Shown here: positions 7,192 through 14,018 of the stretch, piece after piece
How the letters are laid out: every line of letters starts with the position of its first letter
Position numbering within the stretch: position 1 is the first letter of the stretch
Assembly (NCBI GenBank): GCA_964443875.1
Contig: CAYUET010000045.1
Span: forward strand, 1-16,759
Origin: CAYUET01 sp964443875
Lineage (GTDB): Bacteria > Auribacterota > JAFGBW01
DNA length: 16,759 bases
Reading direction: 5' to 3'
Notes under the pieces: model-generated
The model's input: only the letters and a program-made list of their open reading frames with translations
Told to the model about the DNA's origin: nothing
Database searches by the model: none
Program-made: the position numbers and the translations under genes

Positions 7192-7222
7192 TGAAGTGTA
7201 AACGCAGTGCGTTCACACTTCA
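7192..7222. terminator. Strong hairpin between the pseudogene and fic, possibly a bidirectional terminator
   Basis: TGAAGTGT (7192-7199) pairs with ACACTTCA (7215-7222) and AACGC (7201-7205) with GCGTT (7209-7213): 13 pairs, one A-C mismatch and loop AGT. It sits between two converging reading directions, 28 bases after the pseudogene stop and 45 bases past the Fic stop. There is no T-run directly after it on the plus strand and only a loose T-rich tract on the minus strand, so it may be a repeat hairpin instead. Confidence 0.45.
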
Positions 7223-7266
7223 TTATGCGGATTAAAATGAAGCAAATCCATGCCTTTCTACCTTTC

Positions 7267-8223
7267 CTACCTCCTCCTGTACTCCGTCACTCTGCCGCTC
7301 CCCCTGGTCTCAATTAGCCCCTCCTCCAGCATCTGCCTCAAATCCCGGCTTGCTGTTGCCGTGGAAATCCCCTTGCAGACCTTCATATACTCCTTCCGGT
7401 CAAACCACGCCTTGCCCATCTCCTTCAAAAACTCTGTTCTTGCCTCGTAATCAAAAGCCGGAGCTTTGGATTCCTCAATCGTTTTCAACAATCCCTCCAG
7501 AATCAGCGCCAGCATGAATTCAATAAACACAGTCGATTTCCCCGCCCGGTCAGAATCCGACAATGCCTTATAATACTCCTTCTGATGAAGCCGTATGCCT
7601 TCTTCCACCGGAACAAATTCAAAAATCGGATGAACCTCCATCAAAAGCCTTGTCTGCCAGAGCCTGCCCATTCTTCCATTCCCGTCTTCAAAAGGATGAA
7701 TGAATTCCATTTCATAATGAAACACACAGTTTTTAATCAGAGCCAGATCCTCATCGTTCTGAACATAGGCAAACAGATCCTTCATCAATCCGTTCACCAT
7801 TTCAAAGCCGGGGGCAATGTGCTGCACATTTTTCCCTTTCATAATCCCGACCTGCCTGCTCCGGAAACATCCCGGCTTTTTGACAAGCCCCTGCATAAGG
7901 GCTTTATGCGCTTTCAGAAAATCTGTCATGGAGGTTGAACGATAGGAAAAAAGCTGATCATAAACCTTAATGGCGTTCTGAACTTCAGCAATATCCTTCT
8001 GAGGGCCTAAAACCCTTTTCTCATCAAGAATCGCAGTCACCTGTTTCAGATCCAGGGTATTGCCTTCAATAAAAAGTGAGGAATGAATCGTCCTGATCCG
8101 GTTCTGCCTTCTAAGCCTTGCCTCAGGCTTTACCAAATGCAGGCTTTTGCAAAGCCCAAGAGATTCCATGATCCGGCCGTAAAGCGAAAGAATCTTTTGA
8201 GTGATTTCATAAGGAGGTTTCAT
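7267..8223 (-). CDS. Fic domain protein, class II, with C-terminal winged helix
   Basis: Fic proteins transfer AMP (sometimes another nucleotide moiety) from a nucleotide to hydroxyl side chains of target proteins. The 318-residue product carries the complete active site HPFEDGNGRMGR at 176-187, with catalytic His176 and the phosphate-binding Gly-Asn-Gly and Arg residues. The inhibitory helix motif [S/T]xxxE[G/N] lies N-terminal (S49, E53, G54), which defines class II self-inhibited Fic proteins; Glu53 should block ATP until displaced. The C-terminal 60 residues (about 255-318) look like a winged-helix DNA-binding domain with ATASRDLRQMLEEGLIE as the recognition part. No antitoxin gene lies next to it, as expected for class II. 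ATG at 8223 has no good Shine-Dalgarno. A palindrome just upstream is a candidate operator. Function call firm, target unknown. Confidence 0.92.
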   Translation of the reverse strand: MKPPYEITQKILSLYGRIMESLGLCKSLHLVKPEARLRRQNRIRTIHSSLFIEGNTLDLKQVTAILDEKRVLGPQKDIAEVQNAIKVYDQLFSYRSTSMTDFLKAHKALMQGLVKKPGCFRSRQVGIMKGKNVQHIAPGFEMVNGLMKDLFAYVQNDEDLALIKNCVFHYEMEFIHPFEDGNGRMGRLWQTRLLMEVHPIFEFVPVEEGIRLHQKEYYKALSDSDRAGKSTVFIEFMLALILEGLLKTIEESKAPAFDYEARTEFLKEMGKAWFDRKEYMKVCKGISTATASRDLRQMLEEGLIETRGSGRVTEYRRR

Positions 8224-8230
8224 GACAACA

Positions 8231-8254
8231 TGATAGCATCATTTGATACTATCA
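8231..8254 (-). promoter_or_regulatory. Candidate operator upstream of fic
   Basis: Eight bases before the fic start lies an imperfect palindrome: TGATAGCATCA (8231-8241) and TGATACTATCA (8244-8254) are inverted around a two-base centre with one mismatch, and the distal half TGATACTATCA is itself a palindrome around its central base. The position would overlap promoter or translation initiation of fic. Since Fic itself has a winged-helix end, autoregulation is possible. This is inference from symmetry and position only. Confidence 0.5.
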
Positions 8255-8290
8255 GGCAAAGGGAAAATGGAAAGGAATTCGGGATGAATC

Positions 8291-8325
8291 GTCATCCTGA
8301 GGAAGCGTAAGCGACCGAAGAATCC
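8291..8325. repeat. Short intergenic repeat of the 'GTCATCCTGAGG' type
   Basis: The stretch starts GTCATCCTGAGGAAGCG and ends GACCGAAGAATCC, a pattern I know from intergenic repeats of many unrelated bacteria. It parallels the GTCATTGCGAGG element at 6473. Only one copy is present in this window. Confidence 0.4.
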
Positions 8326-8373
8326 ATGCCTTTCCTGTATTGTGATAGCGGAGCTTGTCCCTCCATTGCATAG

Positions 8374-8504
8374 CGGAGTAGGTAACTCCGTGTTCTTCCA
8401 TGGGCTGGACTGGACTAAAATCCAGCCCTACAAAATGATCCGAGCCTACGGCTCTGAGTCCCATAGGGACGACCTATCTTATAGCAACGGATTTTAATCC
8501 GTTG
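8374..8504. repeat. Cluster of five short hairpins in gene-free DNA
   Basis: Five inverted repeats follow each other: CGGAGT/ACTCCG (8374-8390), GGGCTGGA/TCCAGCCC (8402-8409 with 8421-8428), GAGCC/GGCTC (8442-8454), GTCCC/GGGAC (8458-8470) and a perfect nine-pair stem CAACGGATT/AATCCGTTG with a TT loop (8485-8504). The last arm recurs in part at 8509-8523. No reading frame with protein-like character spans the region. Such strings of unrelated palindromes look like accumulated intergenic repeat elements. The surrounding gene-free stretch (8255-8677) otherwise shows only the short repeat at 8291 and the solo hairpin at 8581. Confidence 0.6.
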
Positions 8505-8580
8505 ACAGGATTTCAATCCGTTGGCCATGCCGTCCGAAATCACTATTCTCTGCCAGGAATTTTTGATTGCGGAAATCACC

Positions 8581-8615
8581 CCCGATATTTGACGCGCGCA
8601 AAATCCGGATTAATC
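8581..8615 (+). repeat. Solo copy of repeat hairpin IV (shortened)
   Basis: CCCGAT-ATTTG at 8581-8591 and GCGCAAAATCCGG at 8596-8608, followed by ATTAATCTTTTT, match the right end of the long repeats at 6710-6750 and 16579-16620. A few bases are missing in the middle and the outer arm is imperfect. Orientation is the same as the other copies. It lies about 60 bases before the DUF2062 gene. Confidence 0.5.
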
Positions 8616-8677
8616 TTTTTATTTCTCAAATGCAGACAGACGCTGTATATATTGTTTAAAGAAAGGTTCTCATAAAT

Positions 8678-9193
8678 ATGCAAAACAGACCCTGGATGGA
8701 AAAATTAAAACGCGCGGCAAAATATCTTTTTCTTAAACTTTTCAGAATCAATGACAGCCCCTTCAAAATCGCCATGGGCTTCGGGATCGGGGTGTTTATG
8801 GGGGTAATGCCCGGAATCGGTCCTGTTGCGGCTCTGGCCGCGGCCTTCCTTTTCCGGGTAAACCGGGCGGCAGCGCTTCTGGGGAGTGTCCTTTTCAACA
8901 CCTGGCTTGGCGTACTCATTCTGGTCATGGCCTCAAGGACCGGAGCGGCCCTTCTGGGTCTTGATCCAAAGGCCGTGCAGGAGGGATGGCTGAACGTCAT
9001 GAAGGATTTCCGCTGGGAAAAACTTTCAGGGATTCCCGTCTATGACACCCTTTTTCCCATCCTCACCGGCTACCTGGTCCTGTCGCTCGGTCTTTCCGCC
9101 GCCTCGGTAATCCTGGTCTACGGAATAGCCCGGCAGAGTAAAAAAAGACGGCAAAAACCCCTTCCTGTTTCTGCGTCACTCAACAGGGAGTAG
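8678..9193 (+). CDS. DUF2062 domain membrane protein
   Basis: A 171-residue protein of the DUF2062 family (PF09835). After a basic amphipathic start, the core reads SPFKIAMGFGIGVFMGVMPG (about 27-46), the diagnostic Gly-rich membrane segment of the family, followed by IGPVAALAAAFLFRVNRAAA, a third segment around 68-85 and a last one around 125-150, then a basic tail. Four membrane segments in total. The family is widespread in Gram-negative bacteria, has no established biochemical role and is often found beside envelope or glycosyltransferase genes; here it is convergent with a lipid A-type acyltransferase, 27 bases apart. ATG at 8678 is preceded by AAAGG about 11 bases away. Nothing is broken or unusual in it. 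Confidence 0.85.
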   Translation: MQNRPWMEKLKRAAKYLFLKLFRINDSPFKIAMGFGIGVFMGVMPGIGPVAALAAAFLFRVNRAAALLGSVLFNTWLGVLILVMASRTGAALLGLDPKAVQEGWLNVMKDFRWEKLSGIPVYDTLFPILTGYLVLSLGLSAASVILVYGIARQSKKRRQKPLPVSASLNRE

Positions 9194-9220
9194 CCCCTCA
9201 TTATCTCTATGTGTTCAGCC

Positions 9221-10111
9221 TTACACGCCGTAAAGCTTAGGGCATCCCTCAGGCCTGTTCTTAAAGCGCTTGTGGAGCCAGATCCACTGTTCCGGATAGT
9301 GACGGATCATGTCCCGGATCACATTTGAAAAAATCTGGGTGTTGGAGACAAGATCCTTTTCCCTGTTCCCGGTTTTAACCAGCTGAAGTTCAGGGGTAAA
9401 CACCATGCGGTAGCGGTCCCCGGGGGTTCTGACCACAAACCCGCCGAAAACCGGCACCTCATAACGTGCGGCGAGAAGCGCCGGAGCACTGAGTGTGCAG
9501 GCTTTTTCAGAGCCAAAATCCACAAAGGCCCCGAGTTCGGTATTCATATTCTGATCCAGAATAAATCCGACAAGCCCGCCTTTTTTCAAGAACCGGATGA
9601 TTTCCTGGGCCGAATTCTTTTTACGCAGGGCAAACACATCCCCCATGTCTCGCTGCTCCATAATGAAGTGGTTTATTCCTTTGTTGCGGATGTCCTTGAC
9701 CACAGCAGTCCCCTTCACGCCCATCTGATTTATACAGGCAAACAGAAGCTCCCAGAATCCGAGATGCGCGGTAATCAGAATAATGCCCTTGCCGCGGGCA
9801 TAGGCGGAAAGAAACGCCTCCCTTCCTTCATAGTCAATCAGATGCGCGGGCCATTCCTTCTTGTAAAGCGAAAGCCGCATCAAATCCCCGAGGCATTTCC
9901 CAAAGTGATGGTACATTCCCGAAACCAGACAGTGCTTTTCCTTTTCAGAGGGGGCCGGCTCCAGAAGAATTTCCATATTTTTAAAGCAGACCGCTTTTCT
10001 GCGGATATTCAGAAGGGCAAAAGAACGGATCAACAGCGTGCCCAGCACCAGAGCACTTGCGCGAGGCATCCGGCAGAAAAGCCCGGATAAAAATTTCAGA
10101 AAGCCATACAT
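9221..10111 (-). CDS. LpxL/HtrB-type lysophospholipid (lipid A) acyltransferase
   Basis: The 296-residue protein belongs to the bacterial lipid A biosynthesis acyltransferase family (PF03279). Members transfer a secondary acyl chain to lipid A precursors or related acceptors at the inner membrane. It has one N-terminal hydrophobic segment (about 16-35), the catalytic His-x4-acid motif AHLGFWE with His116 and Glu121, a second block VGFILDQN near 188-195, and the family's closing motif QWIWLHKRFKNRP near the C-terminus. Its length is typical. The ATG at 10109-10111 overlaps the TGA of the upstream TPR gene by one base, so it should be translationally coupled to it. Whether the acceptor is lipid A cannot be told from sequence; distant homologues acylate other lipids. 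Its presence supports an outer membrane. Confidence 0.88.
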   Translation of the reverse strand: MYGFLKFLSGLFCRMPRASALVLGTLLIRSFALLNIRRKAVCFKNMEILLEPAPSEKEKHCLVSGMYHHFGKCLGDLMRLSLYKKEWPAHLIDYEGREAFLSAYARGKGIILITAHLGFWELLFACINQMGVKGTAVVKDIRNKGINHFIMEQRDMGDVFALRKKNSAQEIIRFLKKGGLVGFILDQNMNTELGAFVDFGSEKACTLSAPALLAARYEVPVFGGFVVRTPGDRYRMVFTPELQLVKTGNREKDLVSNTQIFSNVIRDMIRHYPEQWIWLHKRFKNRPEGCPKLYGV

Positions 10112-11658
10112 CAGAATCCCTCTCCCTCCTGATTGAAAACACTAAAGTAGTATTCATAATCCGGCAAGTCTCTTTTCAGGGATTTCGCCTTTTCATAATG
10201 GCGTGCGGCCTCTTCCTCCTTTTTCAGGGGGTATTCTGCTTTTGCCCGTAAAAGCCAGTATTCCGAATCCCCTTCAAAATCTTTTTCCGGCTGAACAAGA
10301 TCTTCCAGAGCTTCTTTATACTGCCTGAACTTAAGCCGTACCTTGGCCCTGTTTTTCAACACCCCGGGGGCCCCCGGTTTCAGATGAAGTGCCCTTTCCC
10401 AGTCCTTTAAAGCCTCCTCAAAGCGCGAAAGGAGGGCATAGACAAGCCCTCGCAGATAGAAATGGGCAAACCCGGGATTTTTCCTGATTTCGGCAGACAA
10501 AAAGACTTCCGCCTCTTCCTCTTTTTTTCCCTGAATCAGGAGAAAAATCATCTCCTCCAGAGTTTCCTCATGAGTGGGATTGAGCATAAGCGTCTTCCGG
10601 AGAAGGGCCAGCTGTTCTTCTATTGAAGCGTTTTTCTGTTTCAGATAAATCTGATACTGCAGGGATTCAAAACTCTCTCCGTTCTGCGTATGCCATGTTT
10701 CAAGGGTATCCAGGGCCTCCTGCTCCCTTTTCTGCTTCAGAAGAAGGTTCAGTTTTCCCCTGCAGTATTCCCACTGGCCCGGAAAAAGCGTAAGAAGATC
10801 GGAATAGGTTTTGAGCAGCTCCTCCTTTTTCCCCAGGATCTGATAAATATTTTTCAAAGCCGGAAGCACCCTGGCTTTATAGTCCTCATTCTTTTTCAGG
10901 ACCTCATAACAAGAAAGAGCGGCCTCATATTCCTTAAGCCGGGATAAGGCTTCCGCATACATCCACTGATACTCCGGCTTATCGCTGAAAAGACGCACAA
11001 GGCGGGCCAGGGGCATTTTCGCCTCGGCAAAATAATGATTGCGGAGCAGGTACACGGCCTGCTCATAAAGCGCTTTTTCGCTGTCCGGATTAACACCCAG
11101 GATGCGCTGAATCAAAGTCTGGACATCCTGCTCAGAAGCCTTTTCAGAAAGAGCCAGTTCGACCTTGAGCCAGAGGATGGGTTCGGTTGTGGCATACGAT
11201 TCCAGAAACGCCCGGACCTTCGCCCCCTGCCCGAGTCTGATCAGGGAGAGAACCTTTCCCCTGATGAAATCCATTTCATGGGCTTTGAGAGCCAGGGCTT
11301 GTTCCCAGGCTGAAAGCGCCTTTTCATATTCCCCTGTGGCATAGCAGCTCACTGCAAGATTATGAAACCCCAGGGGATCCCGGGGTTCAAGCTCCGAGTA
11401 TTTCTTGAAATCCAGACGGGCCTCCTGCCAGGCTTTCTGACGGAGAAAAATAATCCCCCGGTTGTAATAGGCGGAAGACTGCCCGGGATCTGCAGACAGG
11501 ATTTTTTCGTAAAGCCTCAGTTTTTTTGACTCGTCCTTTTCCGAAAGGGCTTTGGAAAGATCCTCGGGAATTCCGGCGTATACGCAAAGAGTCATGATCC
11601 AGAAAAGAATTCCGGGAAAGACACGCATCTTATTTATTGCTGTTTTCAGCGCATTCAT
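10111..11658 (-). CDS. Exported tetratricopeptide-repeat protein
   Basis: Starting at ATG 11658 the product has 515 residues. A basic start with the hydrophobic stretch VFPGILFWIMTLCVYAG looks like a signal peptide or membrane anchor; the rest is almost entirely TPR helices. Clear units include AYYNRGIIFLRQKAWQEA, FHNLAVSCYATGEYEKAL, WMYAEALSRLKEYEAALSCY and HFYLRGLVYALLSRFEEAL, with more degenerate ones between, giving roughly ten or more repeats. TPR proteins are scaffolds for protein binding; none of the sequence points to an enzyme. The frame is open to a TTG at 11697, but that would put 13 residues of odd composition before the signal and crowd the divergent gene at 11716, so ATG 11658 (or ATG 11628) is more likely. 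Neither has a strong Shine-Dalgarno. It is coupled to the acyltransferase gene, suggesting an envelope role. Confidence 0.8.
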   Translation of the reverse strand: MNALKTAINKMRVFPGILFWIMTLCVYAGIPEDLSKALSEKDESKKLRLYEKILSADPGQSSAYYNRGIIFLRQKAWQEARLDFKKYSELEPRDPLGFHNLAVSCYATGEYEKALSAWEQALALKAHEMDFIRGKVLSLIRLGQGAKVRAFLESYATTEPILWLKVELALSEKASEQDVQTLIQRILGVNPDSEKALYEQAVYLLRNHYFAEAKMPLARLVRLFSDKPEYQWMYAEALSRLKEYEAALSCYEVLKKNEDYKARVLPALKNIYQILGKKEELLKTYSDLLTLFPGQWEYCRGKLNLLLKQKREQEALDTLETWHTQNGESFESLQYQIYLKQKNASIEEQLALLRKTLMLNPTHEETLEEMIFLLIQGKKEEEAEVFLSAEIRKNPGFAHFYLRGLVYALLSRFEEALKDWERALHLKPGAPGVLKNRAKVRLKFRQYKEALEDLVQPEKDFEGDSEYWLLRAKAEYPLKKEEEAARHYEKAKSLKRDLPDYEYYFSVFNQEGEGF

Positions 11659-11715
11659 ATAAAAATATCTTATGAAATAAACCCAACCCTTTTCCAATAA
11701 AAAAATAGATTATTT

Positions 11716-12636
11716 ATGATAGCCTGTAAAAAATGCGGCGAACTCAACTCCCTCAACCGGATTCTCTGCCTTAAATGCGGGGAGAAACTCGATAAAGCGT
11801 GCCCTGAGGCGATTCAGGAGGCTGTTCCTCCCCGGGTGAAATGCGTTCAGATCCCTAAGGAAAGCGTTGCCGGAACTTTTCTCACCTATCTTTTCTTCGC
11901 CTTTGTCTTTGCCGCCCTGTGTCTTTTCTTCTACAATGGGCACATTCCTGAACCTGTACTTTCGCTCTCTTCAGCCCGCGCCCTGGATCACAAAATTCTT
12001 CTTCTGACAAAAAACAATGAGCCCTATGTTCCCCTGAATCAGGAAGAGATCAACATTTATCTGGAAAGAGAGTGGGGCAAGGCCAGAGAGAGCATTACCG
12101 CCCTCCTCCCCTCCTTTATCCGCCTGAACCGGATATTTGTGACCCTTAAGGACCATGATCTGACCCTTTATCTTCACTTCCTTTGCAAGAACATCCCGGT
12201 TTTCATCTCCTTTTCCGGAATCCTTGAGGCAACGCATCAGGAAATCAGACTTCTTCCGCAAAAAAGCACTGTCGGGTCTTTAAGGCTTCCCCTTCTTCTG
12301 ACTCACGCCCTGGTAAAACCAATTCTCACGGAATGCCTCAAAAATAAGCGTTTCGCCCTTCCCTTCGGCATCAAAGCCCTCGAACTTGCACATACCTCCC
12401 TTTTTGTCTATACACAACCCGGGACGGCGGATTCCTCAAAGCCTGATCTTCAGGGGCCCATCCCTTCGGATCTTCTTCTTGTTCAGGCGGCCGATGTCTG
12501 CCTCTCCAGAGATGAAAAAGATAAAGCTGAAAAATATTTCCGGCTTGCCCTTCTCCATTATTCCGGAAGCCCCCTGAAAAGCCATATCCAGAAGCAGCTC
12601 AAACTGTGCCTCCGGAAAAAGGACGGGGACGGATGA
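11716..12636 (+). CDS. Zinc-ribbon, single-pass membrane protein of unknown function
   Basis: A 306-residue protein beginning with a zinc ribbon, C4-x2-C7 and C18-x2-C21, with two further cysteines at 29 and 43. A single membrane segment follows at about 53-73, so the ribbon faces the cytoplasm and the remaining 230 residues should be outside it. The outer part has no motif I recognise; residues about 250-300 (LLVQAADVCLSRDEKDKAEKY and following) resemble a TPR helix pair. The architecture, small zinc ribbon, one membrane helix and a soluble domain, is frequent in uncharacterised envelope proteins. ATG 11716 lacks a visible Shine-Dalgarno. It is divergent from the TPR gene by 57 bases, and its TGA overlaps the dtd start (ATGA), so it heads the dtd operon. 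Function unknown. Confidence 0.7.
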   Translation: MIACKKCGELNSLNRILCLKCGEKLDKACPEAIQEAVPPRVKCVQIPKESVAGTFLTYLFFAFVFAALCLFFYNGHIPEPVLSLSSARALDHKILLLTKNNEPYVPLNQEEINIYLEREWGKARESITALLPSFIRLNRIFVTLKDHDLTLYLHFLCKNIPVFISFSGILEATHQEIRLLPQKSTVGSLRLPLLLTHALVKPILTECLKNKRFALPFGIKALELAHTSLFVYTQPGTADSSKPDLQGPIPSDLLLVQAADVCLSRDEKDKAEKYFRLALLHYSGSPLKSHIQKQLKLCLRKKDGDG

Positions 12637-13079
12637 GGGTTCTTCTGCAAAGAGTAAGCGCTGCAAGCGTGCGGGTTGACGGTGAAGTCAAGGGCGAAAT
12701 TGAAAACGGACTCCTTTTGTTCGCCGCCATACTGCCCGAAGATACCCCCGGCACCTGCATAAAAATGGCGGCCAAAATTCTTAAACTCCGTGTTTTTCCG
12801 GACAGGGAGGGCGTGATGAACCTCTCGCTCATGGACAAAAACTATGCCTGCCTTGTCATTCCCCAGTTTACGCTTTACGCGGACTGTAAAAAAGGAAACC
12901 GCCCCTTTTACGGCCGGGCAGCAAAACCGGAACAGGCCCAAACGCTTTGCAGCACCTTTGTTTCGGAACTTAAAAAAAGCTGCGTCTGCGAAAACGGGGT
13001 TTTCGGAGCCGATATGAAAGTATCCCTCGTCAATGACGGCCCTGTAACGATTCTTCTGGACTCCGCGGAAATAAACTAA
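12633..13079 (+). CDS. dtd: D-aminoacyl-tRNA deacylase
   Basis: Cytoplasmic enzyme that cleaves D-amino acids (and glycine mischarged on tRNA-Ala) from tRNA, a chiral proofreading step. The 148-residue protein has the normal DTD length and the normal start MRVLLQRVSAASVRVDG. The two signature blocks are at the expected places: QFTLYAD with Thr80, and NDGPVT at 134-139 containing the Gly136-Pro137 pair that forms the chiral selectivity element across the dimer. Unusually, position 77, Ser in the common SQFTL motif, is Pro here. The ATG at 12633 overlaps the upstream stop as ATGA; a GTG at 12606 would add nine residues that the family lacks. The radical SAM gene follows 12 bases later. Confidence 0.95.
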   Translation: MRVLLQRVSAASVRVDGEVKGEIENGLLLFAAILPEDTPGTCIKMAAKILKLRVFPDREGVMNLSLMDKNYACLVIPQFTLYADCKKGNRPFYGRAAKPEQAQTLCSTFVSELKKSCVCENGVFGADMKVSLVNDGPVTILLDSAEIN

Positions 13080-13091
13080 GGAGATAACGCA

Positions 13092-14018
13092 ATGCCTTAT
13101 GTATTCGGACCTGTTCCTTCACGAAGACTCGGCCGTTCTCTGGGCGTGGACCTCCTTCCCTTCAAGACCTGTTCCTACGACTGTATTTACTGCGAGCTCG
13201 GTAAAACTACAAATCAGACCTGTACTCCCGGTGAATGGGTCCCGGTAAACGAAGTGCTTGTGGAAATCCGTGAAAAGCTTGACTCGAATCCGGACTACAT
13301 CACCATTGCGGGGTCCGGAGAACCCACGCTCTACTCCCGCCTGGGCGAACTCATCAGCGGCATCAAAGCCATGACCCCGACCCCTGTGGCGGTCCTGACG
13401 AACGGCAGTCTGCTCTGGCATGAGGAGGTGCGGAAAAGACTTCTGAAGGCGGATGTGGTTATGCCCTCCTTTGTGGCCGCAACGGAAAAAATCTTCAGGA
13501 CCATCCATCGTCCCGAATCTGCCCTTGATTTTAAAACCATCCTTGAGGGCCTTGCGCTTTTCAGAAAAGACTATCCCGGCCAGTACTGGCTGGAGGTTTT
13601 TCTGCTCGGCGGAATCAATACCACGGAGGAGGAACTTCATCTGATGAAAACGTGGATTGATAAAATCAACCCTGACCGCATTCTGATCAATTCCCTGGAC
13701 AGACCCGCCGCCTATGAAGAAGCACGTCTGCCTGACAATATCACCCTGCATAAGGCCTTAACCCTCTTCGGCCCAAAGGCGCAGATCATTTCCAGAAAAT
13801 ACATTCCTCCCAGGCCCTCTATCGCGACAGTCACAGAAGACCAGATTTTTGAAATCTTAAAGCGCAGGCCCAGTTCCATTGAAAATCTCTGCGCAGGACT
13901 TCAGAAAACCATAGACGAGGTCAAGCCTCTTCTGACGCATCTTGAGACTTCCCATAAGATCGAACGGCTCGTCAAAAACAGCGTCCTCTTTTACAAAATA
14001 CAGATGGATCTTCCTTGA
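13092..14018 (+). CDS. Radical SAM protein, COG0731-like, with C-terminal winged helix
   Basis: The 308-residue protein has the radical SAM iron-sulfur motif C27-x3-C31-x2-C34 (CSYDCIYC), preceded by the family start FGPVPSRRLGRSLGVD, and the GSGEPT motif near 74-79 that binds S-adenosylmethionine. A TIM-barrel-like core continues to about 230, and the last 65 residues (TEDQIFEILKRRPSS onward) form a winged-helix domain typical of this subgroup. COG0731 also contains the archaeal wyosine enzyme, but bacterial members of this shape are uncharacterised, so the substrate is unknown. A strong Shine-Dalgarno (AAGGAG at 13078-13083) precedes ATG 13092. It lies between dtd and a hypothetical gene whose TTG start overlaps its TGA. 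Confidence 0.88.
   Translation: MPYVFGPVPSRRLGRSLGVDLLPFKTCSYDCIYCELGKTTNQTCTPGEWVPVNEVLVEIREKLDSNPDYITIAGSGEPTLYSRLGELISGIKAMTPTPVAVLTNGSLLWHEEVRKRLLKADVVMPSFVAATEKIFRTIHRPESALDFKTILEGLALFRKDYPGQYWLEVFLLGGINTTEEELHLMKTWIDKINPDRILINSLDRPAAYEEARLPDNITLHKALTLFGPKAQIISRKYIPPRPSIATVTEDQIFEILKRRPSSIENLCAGLQKTIDEVKPLLTHLETSHKIERLVKNSVLFYKIQMDLP

Noticed and set aside
8212..8233. Strong AAGGAGG followed by ATG on the plus strand inside the fic start
   Set aside because: The frame ends after three codons (ATG ACA ACA TGA). The Shine-Dalgarno look is the reverse complement of the codons for Pro-Pro in Fic.
8374..8504. CRISPR array or tandem repeat
   Set aside because: The palindromes differ from each other in sequence and spacing, and there are no repeated units with spacers.
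11659..11697. TTG start at 11697 for the TPR protein
   Set aside because: It would put 13 aromatic-rich residues before the signal segment and leave only 18 bases to the divergent gene; ATG 11658 is more plausible.
12606..12632. GTG start for dtd nine codons upstream
   Set aside because: DTD proteins begin with MR(V/A)xxQRV, which is reached at ATG 12633; that start also forms the usual ATGA overlap.
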